Assembly (NCBI RefSeq): GCF_030704535.1
Contig: NC_081822.1
Coordinates: 816,001 to 880,000, forward strand
DNA: 64,000 nt
Direction: 5' to 3'
DNA from: Vitis vinifera
Taxonomy: Eukaryota > Streptophyta > Magnoliopsida > Vitales > Vitaceae
The position numbers were made by a program, and so were the translations under genes. Every line of letters begins with the position of its first letter. The stretch's first letter is position 1. The notes below the pieces were generated by a model. The model ran no database searches. It had not been told where the DNA came from and saw only the letters and a program-made list of their open reading frames with translations. Shown here piece by piece: positions 24,366 to 37,415 of the stretch.

Positions 24366-24390
24366 AATAATAATAATAATAATAATAATA
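24366..24390 (+). repeat. (AAT)n microsatellite upstream of the PBL21-like kinase
   Basis: About eight AAT units roughly 450 bp before the kinase start codon, in the probable promoter or leader. Confidence 0.9.
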
Positions 24391-24841
24391 AATATCATCA
24401 TTCATCGCTCCTTCATTCCACATCCACACACGGCCTCTAAATTTAGCTCCCTTTTCTCCGTTTTGCCCTCGGATCCACTTTTTTTATATGGTTATGGAAA
24501 TTTCAGATATTATTTTTAGGTTTTGGATTTATTTATTTATTGTTGTTGGTTAGGATTGATGACGGTGGTGGTGGGCGTGCTGTGATTTTCTAGACTTTCG
24601 GTTCCTGATCTCTCCCGGTTTGGGAGAGGGAAGGATGAAGTCTTTATTTTCTTAGGGTTAGGGTTTTGATTTTTTTTTTTTAAATATTGTTTTTGTATTT
24701 TATTTTCTGGTTTGGACTGTTGTATAAGATTTGGCATTGTTATAAACTTGGAATTTTATTTAAAAAGAAAAGAAAAGAAAAGAAAATCCGGGTTTTTGTT
24801 TCTCTGTGTATTGTGCGTTGTTTGGTGAAGCAATTTCACAG

Positions 24842-26739
24842 ATGAGTTGCCTTCCTTGTATGAGTCCTAGGAAGAGGGACGTGAGCAGAATAGAGGACGA
24901 CAATGGCACAACTGGTCCATCAAGTTCTTGCCATTCTATTGATGATTCTTTGGGTCTGTTTCTTTGTTGGTTTCCTGAAATGAAATATTTTGGATATTTT
25001 GTTGCAATTTGGTTGTCATTTCCCTGTATTTTGACTCTAGATGCTTGGATTTGCAGGGACTACAAGGGGAAAGGGTTCTTTTGATTCTAGTGGTGAGAAT
25101 GCATAAATGTAGATACCGGCACTGTGTAATTTTGATAGTAAGTGTTTGGATGTTTGAATTATTGTGTATGTGCAGACAATGGAAAGGGAAAAGGGTCTCT
25201 GAACGGTAAAGCACACCCCAAAAGCAATGCGGCCCGGAGCTTCACATTCCGGCAGCTCGCCACAGCCACAAGAAACTTTAAGGCGACAAATTTGATCGGA
25301 GAAGGAGGATTTGGAAAAGTTTACAAGGGCCGCTTAGATACCGGCGAGGCAAGTTCTCAGGCCCTTCCAATTTTTCAATTAGTGAGGAACACAATGTGAT
25401 TTGTAGTTCTTGAGGGATCTATTTTTGTTTATTCATTCCTTTGGATGGCAGATAAACAAGAACTGATCGAATGTATGTGGCTTAACATTTGATTTTCTGA
25501 GCAGATTGTTGCCATCAAACAACTCAACCATGATGGACTTCAGGGGTTTCAAGAATTCATTGTGGAGGTGCTCATGTTAAGCCTCTTACACCATTCTAAT
25601 CTCGTCACCTTGATCGGTTACTGCACGGATGGAGATCAAAGACTATTGGTTTACGAGTACATGGCAATGGGTAGCTTGGAGCATCATCTTTTTGGTATAT
25701 TTCCTGATCTTTGAATGGGCTTATCTATTTGTTTTCATATTAGGGTTTTCCTAATTTGATCAATTTCCTTTAATTTCACTAAAATTGCTGCCTTTTGCTA
25801 TAATTCTCAAATGCATTGATTGAGAATATTTTACTGGAACATACCTTTTAAATGGGATAATTGGTCACTGGGCAAATAAAGTAGTTGGTGTTTTCAGATC
25901 TGGGCCCTGACCAAGAACCATTAGGATGGAACACAAGGATACAGATTGCTGTTGGTGCCGCTCGAGGCCTGGAGTATCTCCATTGCAAAGCAAATCCACC
26001 GGTGATTTACCGGGATTTGAAATCTGCAAATATATTGTTGGACAATGAATTCAATCCTAAGCTCTCAGATTTTGGGCTTGCTAAACTGGGACCTGTGGGT
26101 GACAATACTCATGTCTCAACAAGAGTGATGGGCACATATGGATACTGTGCCCCTGAGTATGCCATGAGTGGCAAACTGACTCTTAAATCTGATATCTATA
26201 GCTTTGGTGTGGTTCTCTTGGAGCTGATTACGGGCCGGAAAGCAATCGACACCTCTAAGAGGCAGGGAGAGCAGAACCTAGTTGCTTGGGTGAGTTGTCA
26301 TTCCATTTATTCCTGCATTTATTTATTTTTTTCTGTGTGTCTTGGTTGATGTCTGGAATCTTAATTTAAAATAAAAATAAAGCCTGATCCCCTCATAGAT
26401 TTGAATATGATCTCTTTTTTTCATTCTCCATTGCAGTCTCGTCCTTTTCTAAAAGACCGGAAAAAGTTTATACAACTGGTGGATCCCCAGCTGCAAGGGA
26501 ACTTCCCGGTCCGAGCTTTGCACCATGCTATTGCCATCACTGCAATGTGTCTTCAGGAGCAACCAAACTTCCGGCCCCTTATTGGCGATATTGTTGTCGC
26601 CCTCGAGTACTTAGCCTCCGAAAGCCACAGCTCCGAACCCCATAGGAATCAGGTCAGACTCCCATCATCATCACCTTCACAAGGGAGCAGGAACAGTAAC
26701 AGTTTTTTACAAGAACCATATTCTAGAAATATTTTTTAG
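24842..26739 (+). CDS. Receptor-like cytoplasmic kinase (RLCK VII), PBL21/PBL22-like, six exons
   Basis: Exons: 24842-24953, 25057-25092 (a 36-bp micro-exon), 25176-25348, 25505-25694, 25898-26289 and 26437-26739, totalling 1206 bp (401 residues). Intron 3 starts GAG|GCAAGT, a GC-AG intron, and is required to keep frame. N-terminus MSCLPCMSP: Cys3 and Cys6 could be palmitoylated to hold the kinase at the plasma membrane (inference). Kinase domain about residues 85-365: P-loop GEGGFGKV (91-98), Lys112 in [17 protein letters not shown] with catalytic Asp210, DFG 228-230, activation segment [18 protein letters not shown]. It is therefore an RD-type Ser/Thr kinase with no visible defect. PBS1-like RLCKs relay signals from immune and developmental receptor kinases. 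The usual AvrPphB target GDK reads GDN here. Sequence and C-terminal length fit At1g20650/At1g76370. The 600 bp after the stop are probably 3' UTR and spacer. Confidence 0.9.
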
Positions 26740-27945
26740 AGGTTGGTGGACACAAGATGCTGAAAAACTTTGAAGTTCACCATTGATGAGAAGAGAACGG
26801 TTCCAAAACACTTGCCACGCAAATAAGATGAAGAATTCAGATATTGACACTTGGGAAAGCGATGGTAAGCGAGCCCTGCAGCATCTAGATTTGGTTCGAC
26901 TGCCTCGGCATCGCGGAAACGCTGAGAAAAGGTGCTGTTGATATCCATGCCACCTCAACATGTCATAAGAGGCACCTATTATTTATGATTTATGATTACC
27001 AATGTTGATTACTACATTTCATATCCTTTTTAGTGATAGTGAAGACAAAAGGGGCAAACGATTTTCTCTTTTCTGAAAAGAAAATCAAAGCCTTTTCTTA
27101 ATTTTCTTTTTGGGGCTTGTGTTGAATATTCTATTCTTTGCACGAGGGTTTGCCTGCTCCGTCGGTTTCATTTGGGGCCAGTCACAGCATGCCATGTCAT
27201 GAGAAAAAAGGTTTTCTTTCAATTTATCAAAAAGCAAGAGGTAATCTGAGTGATTCGCTTGTTTGTTGTTGGCAGAATTTGAACTTTGAAGCAATACCAT
27301 GATCTGGCCCGTGTGATTGGTTACCGAGAAAGTTGAACAGACGGCGCAGACCAGAAAGGAGCTGAACTCTTTCTTCTATAAGCCTCCATCATATCACCAT
27401 TCAAATGCTAGGATTTAGTGTGTGGGTTCTATTTAACTTTTTCCAGGTAATTTGTTAATGGTTTTGTTGTTGAGCCTTCTGTTCATAATGATAATAGTAA
27501 TGGCAATATAAAAAAAAAGTTTTTTGACTTATTATTCTACATATTTTTAATTATTTCTAAGAATATTTTGAAAAAAAAAAGGAGGAAAAATACTTTAAAT
27601 CCGTTGTTAAAATCATACATTTTAAATTAATTATGATTAATTTAAAGAGTATTTTAAAGTTAATTACGATGTCGGATAGTTATGATTAATTTAGAAATTA
27701 TTTAAAATTTGTTGATTTAGAATAATGATAATTGGATTAGGGTATAATTTTGAATGACATAACGGATGATCTCAGCAAATCAGCAGCAAATTTTGCTTTT
27801 CGGATTTTTTTCCCTTTTTCTCTTTTTCCCTTTTTCTTTCTTTCGAATATCGAGAACCTAACAATTGACTCGCTTTTTTCCAAAATTAAAAAAATAAAAC
27901 CTATTCAACATAGTTGTAAGCCACTGATTTTGACTAATACAACAG

Positions 27946-28035
27946 GCATTTCAAGGTGTTAAGCCTTCTGGAATCACCTTCCTCGGTGTTCGAGGAAAGT
28001 ACTCAGTCTGTGTTGTAACGCAGAAGAAGGTTCCT
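27946..28035 (+). pseudogene. Single-exon fragment of a 20S proteasome alpha-6 (PAA) gene
   Basis: Thirty codons read without a stop: AFQGVKPSGITFLGVRGKYS followed by VCVVTQKKVP. This matches the early conserved part of plant proteasome subunit alpha type-6 (AFKAVK.AGITSIGVRGKDS then VCVVTQKKVPDK, from memory). It is preceded by TACAACAG, a good splice acceptor, and the match stops right after KKVP, so it looks like one genomic exon with some flanking intron rather than a cDNA copy. Several conserved residues are altered and no neighbouring proteasome exons are visible, so it is a dead, transposed or captured fragment. Confidence 0.75.
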
Positions 28036-29029
28036 GAATTGGGTCGGGTCGGGCAGAGCAGCCCATCACGGGATGAGATTTTTCATATGGTCGGATCGGG
28101 CGGGTCACCCATTTCCCAACTCGCTGAAGAAAATCATGCTTGAATTAGAAAAATATTAACCTGGAAACATTAATATTTATATAAGTTGAAGGTTTAGGCC
28201 CTTAGGGAAATCATTGAAACTTGAATCTGCACGTTATTATTAATTTATTATTTATATATATGAATTTGGTATTTTATTCAATAACATGATCTATGGTTTT
28301 ATTTATTAACAGACTTTCATTTAGGTCTTTTTGTTTAATACAGATTGGTTGAGAATTCCCAACTCAACATCGGATTGGTTTGACCCGGGTTCACTTTATG
28401 GGCTGTTCAAGTTGCAGGCCAAATGACACCTCTAATCTTTTAATTTCCATAGTTAAAAATATGGGGTAGATGCATTACTTAAATAAGGCCAAAGATCAAA
28501 TGGGATCTTGAGAATCGTACTTTTAAGAAATCTGTCTTTGACTCTCTAGATTGGATGTAAATCTACTCTCCAAATCACTTTTACAAATCAAATCTTTAGA
28601 TATTATTATAAAAATACTAGTTGACTTCGTTACGTAACCACCGCCGATTGGGTCCAAGGCCCAACATCGTTAGAAGCCCATTATGCAATTTAGGGACTAA
28701 GCCCAAAAAGCTTGAAGTAGAAAAGGGCCGATTTACGGGTAATGCAGTAAATGAAAAGATGCTAAAGCCCCTAAATGGACACCGACTTTTAATTTTGTCT
28801 TTAATAGTAGAAGTAGAAATAAAAACAATTATTAATGTAGTTGAATTTTAAAGTTTTATATATCACTTTGGAGTTCTGTTTAAATATTGGTAAAAGTTGT
28901 ATTTAATTCTTTCTTTTTTTTTTACTTTTTCAAAATAAATAATCAAATGTTATAATAATTTACGTTACAACTTGAGTGCACCACACCTCAAATTTGACAA
29001 ATAATTAAGTCACCCAACAAAAATCTAAG

Positions 29030-29510
29030 TGGGTGTTTGGTAAACTAAATTAAAATAACTTAATAACTTAATTTAAGATAATATTTTTATTAAATAAATT
29101 AAATAAAATTATTTAATAACTTAATTTAAAACATTAAGTAAATTTAATGTATTTGATAAAATAATAACAATATTACTTATAATAAATTAAAATAATTTAT
29201 TTATTTTTAAGTCAATATTTTCATTTTATCTTTTTATCTCTACTTGTCTTGATCACCTTTATAATATTTTTTACTACTTCACAATACCTATTGTTATTCA
29301 ATCTTCTTTATTCTAATTATAATTTATGAAGATAAATATATCAATTTAATGATTTAAAATAAGTTATAAATTAATTTTATTAAATCAACTTAATATTTAA
29401 AATAAAAATTAAGCAATAAGTATTTAGTTCATAATTGAAGTATAATTTAATTTAAAATTAATTTAAATTATTAAGTAATAATCATTAAATTTTACCCCTA
29501 TGTACTAAAA
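29030..29510. mobile_element. AT-rich MITE candidate related to the 23-kb element
   Basis: Starts GTGGGTGTTTGGTAAACTAA followed by AACTTAATAACTTAATTTAA, and its right end on the minus strand reads TAGGGGTAAAATTTAATGAT then TACTTAATAATTT. The word content matches the 22.97-23.50 kb element. Ends and target duplication were not resolved. Confidence 0.4.
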
Positions 29511-30390
29511 ATAGTTTAATTTATAATAATTTAAATTATATTTAAATCTTTGGGATTTTCTTAGGTACTGTGCATGACAAATGTCAGATTGATGATTAAA
29601 AAGGTCTTTAGGTTGAGAGGTGACAAATCATTTTTACATCATCATCCTTCCCCGCTAAGAAAGGTCGCAATAAATAAATAAGGAGAGAGCTGAAAGTGAC
29701 GATGTATGAGCTTTTCTCATTCAGCATTTCTTCATCAACAACGCAGTCTCCATGTACAAAAAACAAAAGACTTATTTCCAAGTAGGGAAAAAGTGGATCC
29801 ACAGGATCCGAGTTGAATTGACTTATGAGAATTTTCTTTAGAAGATATTTCTCAGGTTTTTTAGGGCATGGTTTTCCGGTGAAAATAGAAATAAATTTTT
29901 AAAAATTATTTATTTATGAATAGTTTGTAATATTTAGTATTAATTTAGATTTATTTTTTAAAACAAAAAATAATAATAAATTGTGCATAAAATATAATAA
30001 CTCTTTTATATTGACAGGTTCTTTTATTTTTTTTGTTGTTGAATAATGAATGTAGATAAGACTCTAAGAGTGTATTGGTGTTTCCCGTTGTTGAATGTTT
30101 GTTATTCTAAAGACATTTTTCATAGGCGTGGAGGGGCGGTCGAATCCCCACTTGACAGTTGAAATTTACACAAACATTTTGTACACCCACTATCTCAACA
30201 ACTACTGTATTAATGGTAGACTCCAAGGCTCTTCTCTCTTTGGAGTGTTGGTGAGGATACAAGTATATAACTTTTCTAACTCAAAACTACTTTTTCCGTC
30301 CCAAACAAAACATCTTAAAACACTTCCCTTGGGTTGGTTAATAGGCTGAGTAAAAAAAGAGTAACACATGGAAAATAAAATAAAATAAAA

Positions 30391-30420
30391 TAATATAATA
30401 ATAATAATAATAATAATAAA
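30391..30420 (+). repeat. (AAT)n microsatellite
   Basis: An AAT/ATA run of about nine units following an AAAAT repeat in gene-free DNA. Confidence 0.85.
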
Positions 30421-32453
30421 TTTTCCCTTCTTTATTTTTTTCTTTCTTCATATTTTTTCTCTATGATATTTTTATTAGGAAAATATTAAGAAAAAAATAT
30501 TAAAAAATACATTTTTTTATTTGGTTACATCATAAAAAAATATGAAAAAGTGAACTATAATTAAAATTAGTAATAAAATTATTTAATTTTATATCAAAAC
30601 ATTAAGTAGATAAAATAAATATATATTAACATATTGGAGGGTTAATTGTGTTCATCAACTTTTGTTGTGTTCAAATGTCATGGGTGCTTGGATGAATGTA
30701 TTATAAAGTTAAGAAATGAGTTCAATTGATAGGGTGTAAGGGTATAAGATCCTATATTTTAAAATGATATATAAAAATTAATAATAAAAAATATTATTAT
30801 ATTACTTTTCCTTCTTATTTTATTTGAATTGTATTTTTCCCTCCAACAACTAAACATATTTTTTGTGAACTAAACATAAGGTTGAAATTTATTCTAAAAC
30901 TTTATAGTGATTTAATAAAAATTATATTTTCAAATTTGTTTTGAATTTAAAATTTGTCTAATAAACAAACTATATATTCCATGTTAGACAACTTATTCAC
31001 TAAGGAAAAAAATATATATCTTCGACACAAAGAAAGTCCAAAAGAAAAAGTCAGTTACCACCATGATGCTCCAAAAACTTATTAATTGTGAAGTAAAAGG
31101 TCAAGCCTAACTCACCGGCCAACAAAGACCAGCTCATTTATCAAGAAGAGACTTTATATGCACCTTCCCCCTTAGAAACATCCCACGTTCCCATTATTCA
31201 ATACAAAAAGCAACCCAACCCTTAGCTACCTTAATTTTTCTATGTTAACATTTTCATAGGATTCTTTACCTGTGTGTATTTTTTGTCAAATTCATCGAAC
31301 AATACATTGTCAAAGTCCAAAGGCAAGGCATGAAGGAGGCAACCATAATCTTTATTTATGTTACTGTGGCCGGCGTAATCATATCTTACTAAGCGTTACA
31401 TCTATATTTAATATTAAATTTAATATAATATATGATTTTATCAAACAATTGTGATTTAATTTAATATTAGGGTATCGAAAAAGCACCTTGTCGAAAGGTC
31501 TAATGTTAGGTATTGGATAACAGAAATGATGAATTATTCAAATTTTGTATCTTCGCCGGATTGTTTTTACACCTAATTCAAAGGTGATTGATGACGTCAG
31601 TGAGTATGACATCGGAAACCACTATTCAATACCAAATATTGACCCAAATTTCTTCGTTCAGGGCTTTCATTATAATATTGGTCTTTTTAGTGGGAATTAA
31701 TTTGTGCCAAATATTCCACGTTTACTTGGGGTTTTTTTTTTTTGGGCCCTGACTCGTTCAGGAAGCAGAACTTCGGGCCCAAAAAAATAAATGGGTCGAA
31801 GGGTCCCAATCATTGGGCCACTTTTTCATGACGTCCCCTGGAGTTTTGTCTCCGTAAGGGGCCCATTACCTATTTTCCTATTTTAAGTGGAGACAGAAAA
31901 TTATTATTATTTTAATATTTTAAATTTGTATGGGTAATCCACAGAATAAGGCTTTTGTTGCCGTGGCCTTTACTTCTAAAGATCAAGAAAATCTTGGGCA
32001 GCTGTGACGGAGACTCAAAAGCTAAATCATTTCATTTTCAATTAGTTAGATTTTGTGATATGGTAACTATTTCATTTTCTATTACTTAGATTTTTTAATA
32101 TTTTGATATCTTCAATGGTCGCGTCAAATGATCTGGGGTCATTTCAACACGAGAAAATTAAATTTGAAAAGAGATTTATTAGTATTTGGTTACTCTCCTT
32201 TCTTTAAAAAAATTAAAATGCATAAACAAATAATTTTTTTCTTCATGATTCACGTGATAAAACCGATTGAATAAAAAATAGAAGAAGAGGATGACGTTAT
32301 TAATGTATTAAACATTCTTTTATTTAATCAAACATTTATCACCAAATAATAGGAGTGCAATCGTACACGTACTAGGGTTGAAACATTCTAAGCAAAACTC
32401 AAACTTAATTTAATATGTTTATAATATTAAATAATATATATTATTCCATATAA

Positions 32454-32460
<7 letters not shown>

Positions 32461-32494
<34 letters not shown>
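32461..32494 (+). repeat. (AT)n microsatellite
   Basis: About 17 uninterrupted AT units followed by GCGTGTGTGT. Confidence 0.95.
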
Positions 32495-32497
<3 letters not shown>

Positions 32498-34879
32498 TGT
32501 GTGTTTTTATATTATTTAACACGGATCAACTTGAAAAATCTGACCTCAACTTAAGTTTAAAGAAATAAGGTTAATTTTAAGTTTGAATTGAATATAACGA
32601 GTTAAAGGTTAAATTGAGTTCAAAATTTTAATACAACTCAGTTTTTTATTAGCTATCATCCTTATTAGCTCACTTAAGTTGTAGTCCTATCAAATAAGAT
32701 GATAAAATTTGTATTTAACACTTTTTGATTATTAAATACAACTAAGTATTGTATTTTAATAAAAAAAAAGACTATGAATTTAAGATCTTTTAATTATTAA
32801 AATCATAATATTGTTTATTATTTATAATTTTTATCACTTACATAGGAAATGATGATTAAATACATTAAAACATAAATCAATACACATTTTTTCAACACTT
32901 CTACAAATTCTTTTAATGATCTAGTAACATTCAAAGTAATTTGGAGTAATTATTGTAAAAAATATTTCAAAATACCATATGAAGAAAAGTAGGTTTGAGA
33001 CTAATTTTAGAAAACGATTATAGTTTTTCTAACATTTAAATGATAAAAATTTTCAAATGTTAAAAATGTTAGAAACGCTCCCCAGCCACTAACCATGCAA
33101 CCCCTATATTTAATCTTAGGTAAAGTGAAATCAAATCAATAAAGTGAACAACCCAACCTCTTTGTTTGAAGTTTTGCCCGAAGGTTTCTATTTGTTAAAG
33201 TTTGCTTCCCCTGATTCCGAAACACAATAATAGACTTGTAATTATAGTTCAAGAAAAAACTTTTATTTGATAACGGTCATCAGGGGGTCAAGAAGAATAT
33301 GATTATAAATAGAGACTAAAACTTATACAAGATAGGGACCGATGTGACCAAGTGAATCAAGGTAAAGGATTGTGAATTCATCACACACGGGTCAATCATA
33401 TCGTTCTCCCATCAATAAATGGACTATTTGTTCAATATCAAAAGGACTCTAAATTTCATTATCTTTTGAAAGTTTGGATTAAATATATTTAATAGTTATT
33501 TTAAGAGAATTAAGTGGAATTAATCCAAAATAATATACATCTAAAACCGTTATAAGCTAAAAATGTCTTCACAAAAATTGATTAACTATGCATAAAAAAC
33601 ATTTTTTTAAGTCATTGCATTTTTAATTGATATAAAAAAATATGTCTCCTCAGGAATAAATGAAACGGAGAATCTCACGAGATTCCACATAACGTAGAGA
33701 GTCGTCCACTTCACATGCATGTAGGACCCCGTTGGAACAACTCAAACATTTGCCCCATAAGACTGAGTCATGGAAACCGAGTAAAACATCACTAATCTGT
33801 GGTCCCGCCCTTAGCCATTGGTTTTTTTGGGGTGTCCCTGACTTTTTGCTTCCACCGTCCTCCCTTTCATATAGGAAACAAGGCTTGTTTAAATGGGAAA
33901 CCGAGCTTTTAGAATTGCGGCAGTCTTGCGGGCTCTTTCCTCCATGCATGATAATGCTTTTGAAAAGGTTAAAACTTGGAAGAAAAGAAGAATGATATCA
34001 CGTGTAGCTTGTTTTGGCGGACTTTTCAAGCTCATGTGAAGACAAAATATTGAATGGAAATATGCTGCTATCATATCTAAGTTTGGGAAAATTCTAGGGT
34101 ACCGAAAAGTTTTTAAGCCATTGGATGTACAAGATTACATCTTGACCGTCCATTTTAAATTTAAAATAAAAATTTCACTTAACCGATTAAGGAAAGAATC
34201 GAGCGTGGCTTTCCACCCTCTCCTTTAATTTCTTCTTTCATTCTCAATCATTTTGGGTTTAAATAAAATAAATATGAGATAAATATTAAAATAAATATAA
34301 AATTGGAAAAAAATAAAAATAAAAATTGAAAACATATTTATTAACAGCAACAAAAAATCAGCATTTATTATAATTACATTATTTTATTTTTAGCAAATTA
34401 TTAAACATTTAAATTCAACATAAAAATAAATATAGTAATATTTTAATATGAAATGAGTATTTTCATTCAAATTCAATATTTTGATAATCATATATAAAGT
34501 TTAGATAATTAGATCGTTCTAATTTTTTCCGTACTTTCTAAATTTTACATTTTTTGAATTAAGGTTTTTAAATTTAAACTACAATAAAATAAATTACCAA
34601 TACTCTTCTGAATTACTAATGATAGTATTTTTGAAAATAAATATGTAATTTCAAAAATTTTAAAACTAAAAATCAATATAAAAAATGTGATGAAAGTACC
34701 AAACATGTATTTATCACATCCGTTCTCATATTTTTGATACCCTAAATTATTTATATTTTTAAAATTTCATATTTACTTTTTAACTTGAAATGACAATAAC
34801 ATGGTTTAATAATATTATTGATAGAATTGTTCAAAAATAAAAATAAGGATTAAAAATTTTGAAAATTGGAAATGATGTA

Positions 34880-36720
34880 AATTATCCTAAAAAAAATAGA
34901 GAATTAAAACACTAAAAAAATTATAGAGGATACAAAAATTGTGAGAAAAAATATAAAGATTATGAGAAATCCTTAGATTCTCTATGCCCTTTCTTATAAT
35001 AATATTATTTATTGATACTAATTAAGCTTAAAAATGATGAAAAATTATTTTCAAAAAAATTAAAATTAAAAACACTAAGTAATCATAGAGGGTACAAAGA
35101 ATGTGAGCAATCCTCACATTCTTCGTACCCTAAAATTTAACAATTTTTTGAATTTTTTTTCACTTAAAAATACAAATAACATTGTGTTATTGATACTAAT
35201 CAAGCTTAGAAATTATGGAAATTATTTTTAAAAAAATTTAAAAATTAAAACACTAAGTAATTGTAGAAGTTACGAATAATGTGAGGAACGGTACCCTTTT
35301 GTCACATTTTCTTTACCCTGAATTTTTTTACAAATTTTCAAACTTTTCAAAATTTTTTCCATATGGAAATACGATAATTTTATTTATTGATACTAATTAA
35401 GCTTAGAAATTATGGAAATTACCCTTAAAAGAAATTAAAACATTAAAAAATTGGAGATGGTACAAATAATGTGAGGAAATGTACGAAGACTATAAAGAAT
35501 TCTTACATTCTTCGTACCCTTTCTCATATTCTTTGTACCCTCAAAATTTTAAAATTTTTCGATTTTTTTTCCACTTAAAAATACAATAATATTGTCTATC
35601 GATACTAATTAAGCTTATAAATGATGGAAATTATCCTAAAAATAAAAAATTAAAATTAAAACACTAAAAATTGGGAGAGTACAAAGAATGTGAGGAAGGG
35701 TACGAAGAATGTGAGGAAGGGTACGAAGAATGTGATAAATCCTCATATTCTTCATACACTTCCTTACATTTTTCTTCCCCTTAAAATTTTACAATTTTTC
35801 ATTTTTTTTTCCACTTGAAAATATAATAATATTTTTTATTGATATTAAGTAAGCTGAGAAATGATGGAAACTATCCTAAAAAAATTTAAAATTTTAAAAC
35901 ACTAAGTAATTGTAAAGGGTGCGAAGAATGTGAGTAAAGGTACAAAAAATGTGAATAATGGTACGAAAGGTATGAGAAATCCTCACATTCTTCATACCGT
36001 GAAAATTTGACAATTTTTCATATTTTTTGAAATTTTATTTTAATTGGAAAATGTAATAATATTGTTTATTAATATTAATTAATCTTAAAAATGATAGAAA
36101 TTATCCTCAAAAAAATTAAAAATTGGAGAGAGTACAAAAAATAAGAGGAATGGTACAATTCTCACACTCTTCCATTTTTTACATTTTTCGTACCCTTGAA
36201 ATTTTACCATTTTTCAACATTTTTGTTTCACTTGAAAATACAATAATATTGTTTATTGATATTAATTAAGCTCATAAATGATGAAAATTATCCTCAAAAA
36301 AATTAAAATTTTAAAACATTATGTAATTGTAAAGGGTATGAAAAATGTGAGTAAAGGTACAAAGAATGTGATGAAGGGTATGAAGAATGTGGAAAAGGGT
36401 ACGATGAATATGACAAATATTCACATTCTTCATACTTTTCCTCACATTCTTCGTACCTTGGAAATTTGATAATTTTTCATATTTTTTTGAATTTTTTTTC
36501 CACTTGGAAATATAATAATATTGTTTAATGATTCTAATTAAGCTTAGAAATAATTATCCTTGAAAAAATTAAAAAATTCAAATACTAAAAAATTAGAAAT
36601 AGAACAAAAAAATGTGAGGAATGGTACAAAGAATGTGAGAAATCCTCGTATTTTTCGTACCTTTGAAATTTTATAATTTTTTTATATTAATTAAGCTTAC
36701 AGTTTTTCACATTCTTCATA
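34880..36720. repeat. Tandem long repeat with internal palindromic arms
   Basis: Degenerate units of about 180-270 bp. Each contains a GATACTAATTAAGCTTAGAA-like block (at about 35017, 35193, 35388, 35598, 35838, 36075, 36260, 36530 and 36685), ATGATGGAAATTATCCT, an AAAACACTAA.AAATTG.AGA block, then facing arms GGGTACGAAGAATGTGAGGA and its complement TCCTCACATTCTTCGTACCC, and a T-rich tail CAATTTTTC.ATTTTTTTCC. In the unit near 35.68-35.78 kb the forward arm is itself repeated three times. Transcripts would fold into a series of hairpins. No coding potential; the short ORFs here merely read through the repeats. Confidence 0.9.
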
Positions 36721-37415
36721 AGAAGAATTATTTCTAAGCTTAAAAATGATGAAAATTACCCACAAAAAAATTAAAAACATTAAAAAATCTTTTTCCAATT
36801 TTAAGAATTGTTTTTTTCTTGAAAATGTAATAATATTGGTTATCTACAGTAGTTACGCAAATGATGAAAAATATCCTCCAAAAACTTAAAAAAAGAAAAC
36901 ACTAAAAAATTGGAGATGGCTCAAATTATGCTTAAAATTAATTGAAATCATGCAATTTCTTTTTCAACTTCAATTAGCCATTGTATTAGTTTTCCTACGT
37001 TCGATATTTCATCCACTTTTGTCCCAACAAAAATAATGAAATTTACAATAAAAATTAATAATACAATTTTCAAATACTAATTAACAATTGATACTTATTT
37101 TAAAATTTATTTTAATTTATTTAAAAAAATTTCAAACTCCAAATAGGTATGATATTCTTTAAAAAGACTAATTACACTCACATTTTTCCTACCTTCTAAT
37201 TTTTTTAATTTTTTAATTTTTTTTGGGAATTAGACATACTAATCATCCTTATAGCATCAATATTGCTTAGGCATACTAATCATCCTTATAAATGATGGGA
37301 ATTAGACACAAAAAATTAAAAACACATAAAATTTTCCTCACATTTTTGTATCATTTCCACATTCTGGTACTCTCCAAAATTCTCAAATTTTTTATTTTAA
37401 GATTTTTTTTTTCAA

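Larger units (their letters stand above)
17557..24841. other. 7.3-kb gene-free region with repeats and small transposons
   Basis: No frame has the length or motifs of a gene. About 17570-18050 is the GT92 promoter and is fairly balanced. From 18050 to 24100 the DNA is strongly AT-rich and is filled by direct repeats (18.7-19.6 and 20.1-20.6 kb), a TA microsatellite, a Tourist-like MITE and a second MITE candidate. A balanced island with many GGCCCA motifs lies at 21.8-22.5 kb. The last 700 bp, with an AAT repeat, should be promoter and leader of the PBL21-like kinase. Confidence 0.55.
26740..34880. other. 8-kb gene-free region
   Basis: Apart from the proteasome exon fragment at 27.95 kb, a MITE candidate at 29.0 kb and microsatellites at 30.4 and 32.5 kb, I see no gene. 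About 26740-27430 is balanced and is probably the kinase 3' UTR plus spacer. Short balanced islands at 28.6-28.8, 31.7-31.9 (GGGCCC-rich) and 33.65-34.08 kb stand out from AT-rich surroundings but code for nothing recognisable. Confidence 0.5.

Noticed and set aside
24537-25214. Minus-strand frames around the first exons of the PBL21-like kinase
   Set aside because: No motifs, and they lie antisense to well-supported exons.
30120-30160. tRNA T-arm-like GGGGCGGTCGAATCCCC
   Set aside because: Only a T-arm-like hairpin; acceptor stem, D-arm and anticodon arm are missing.
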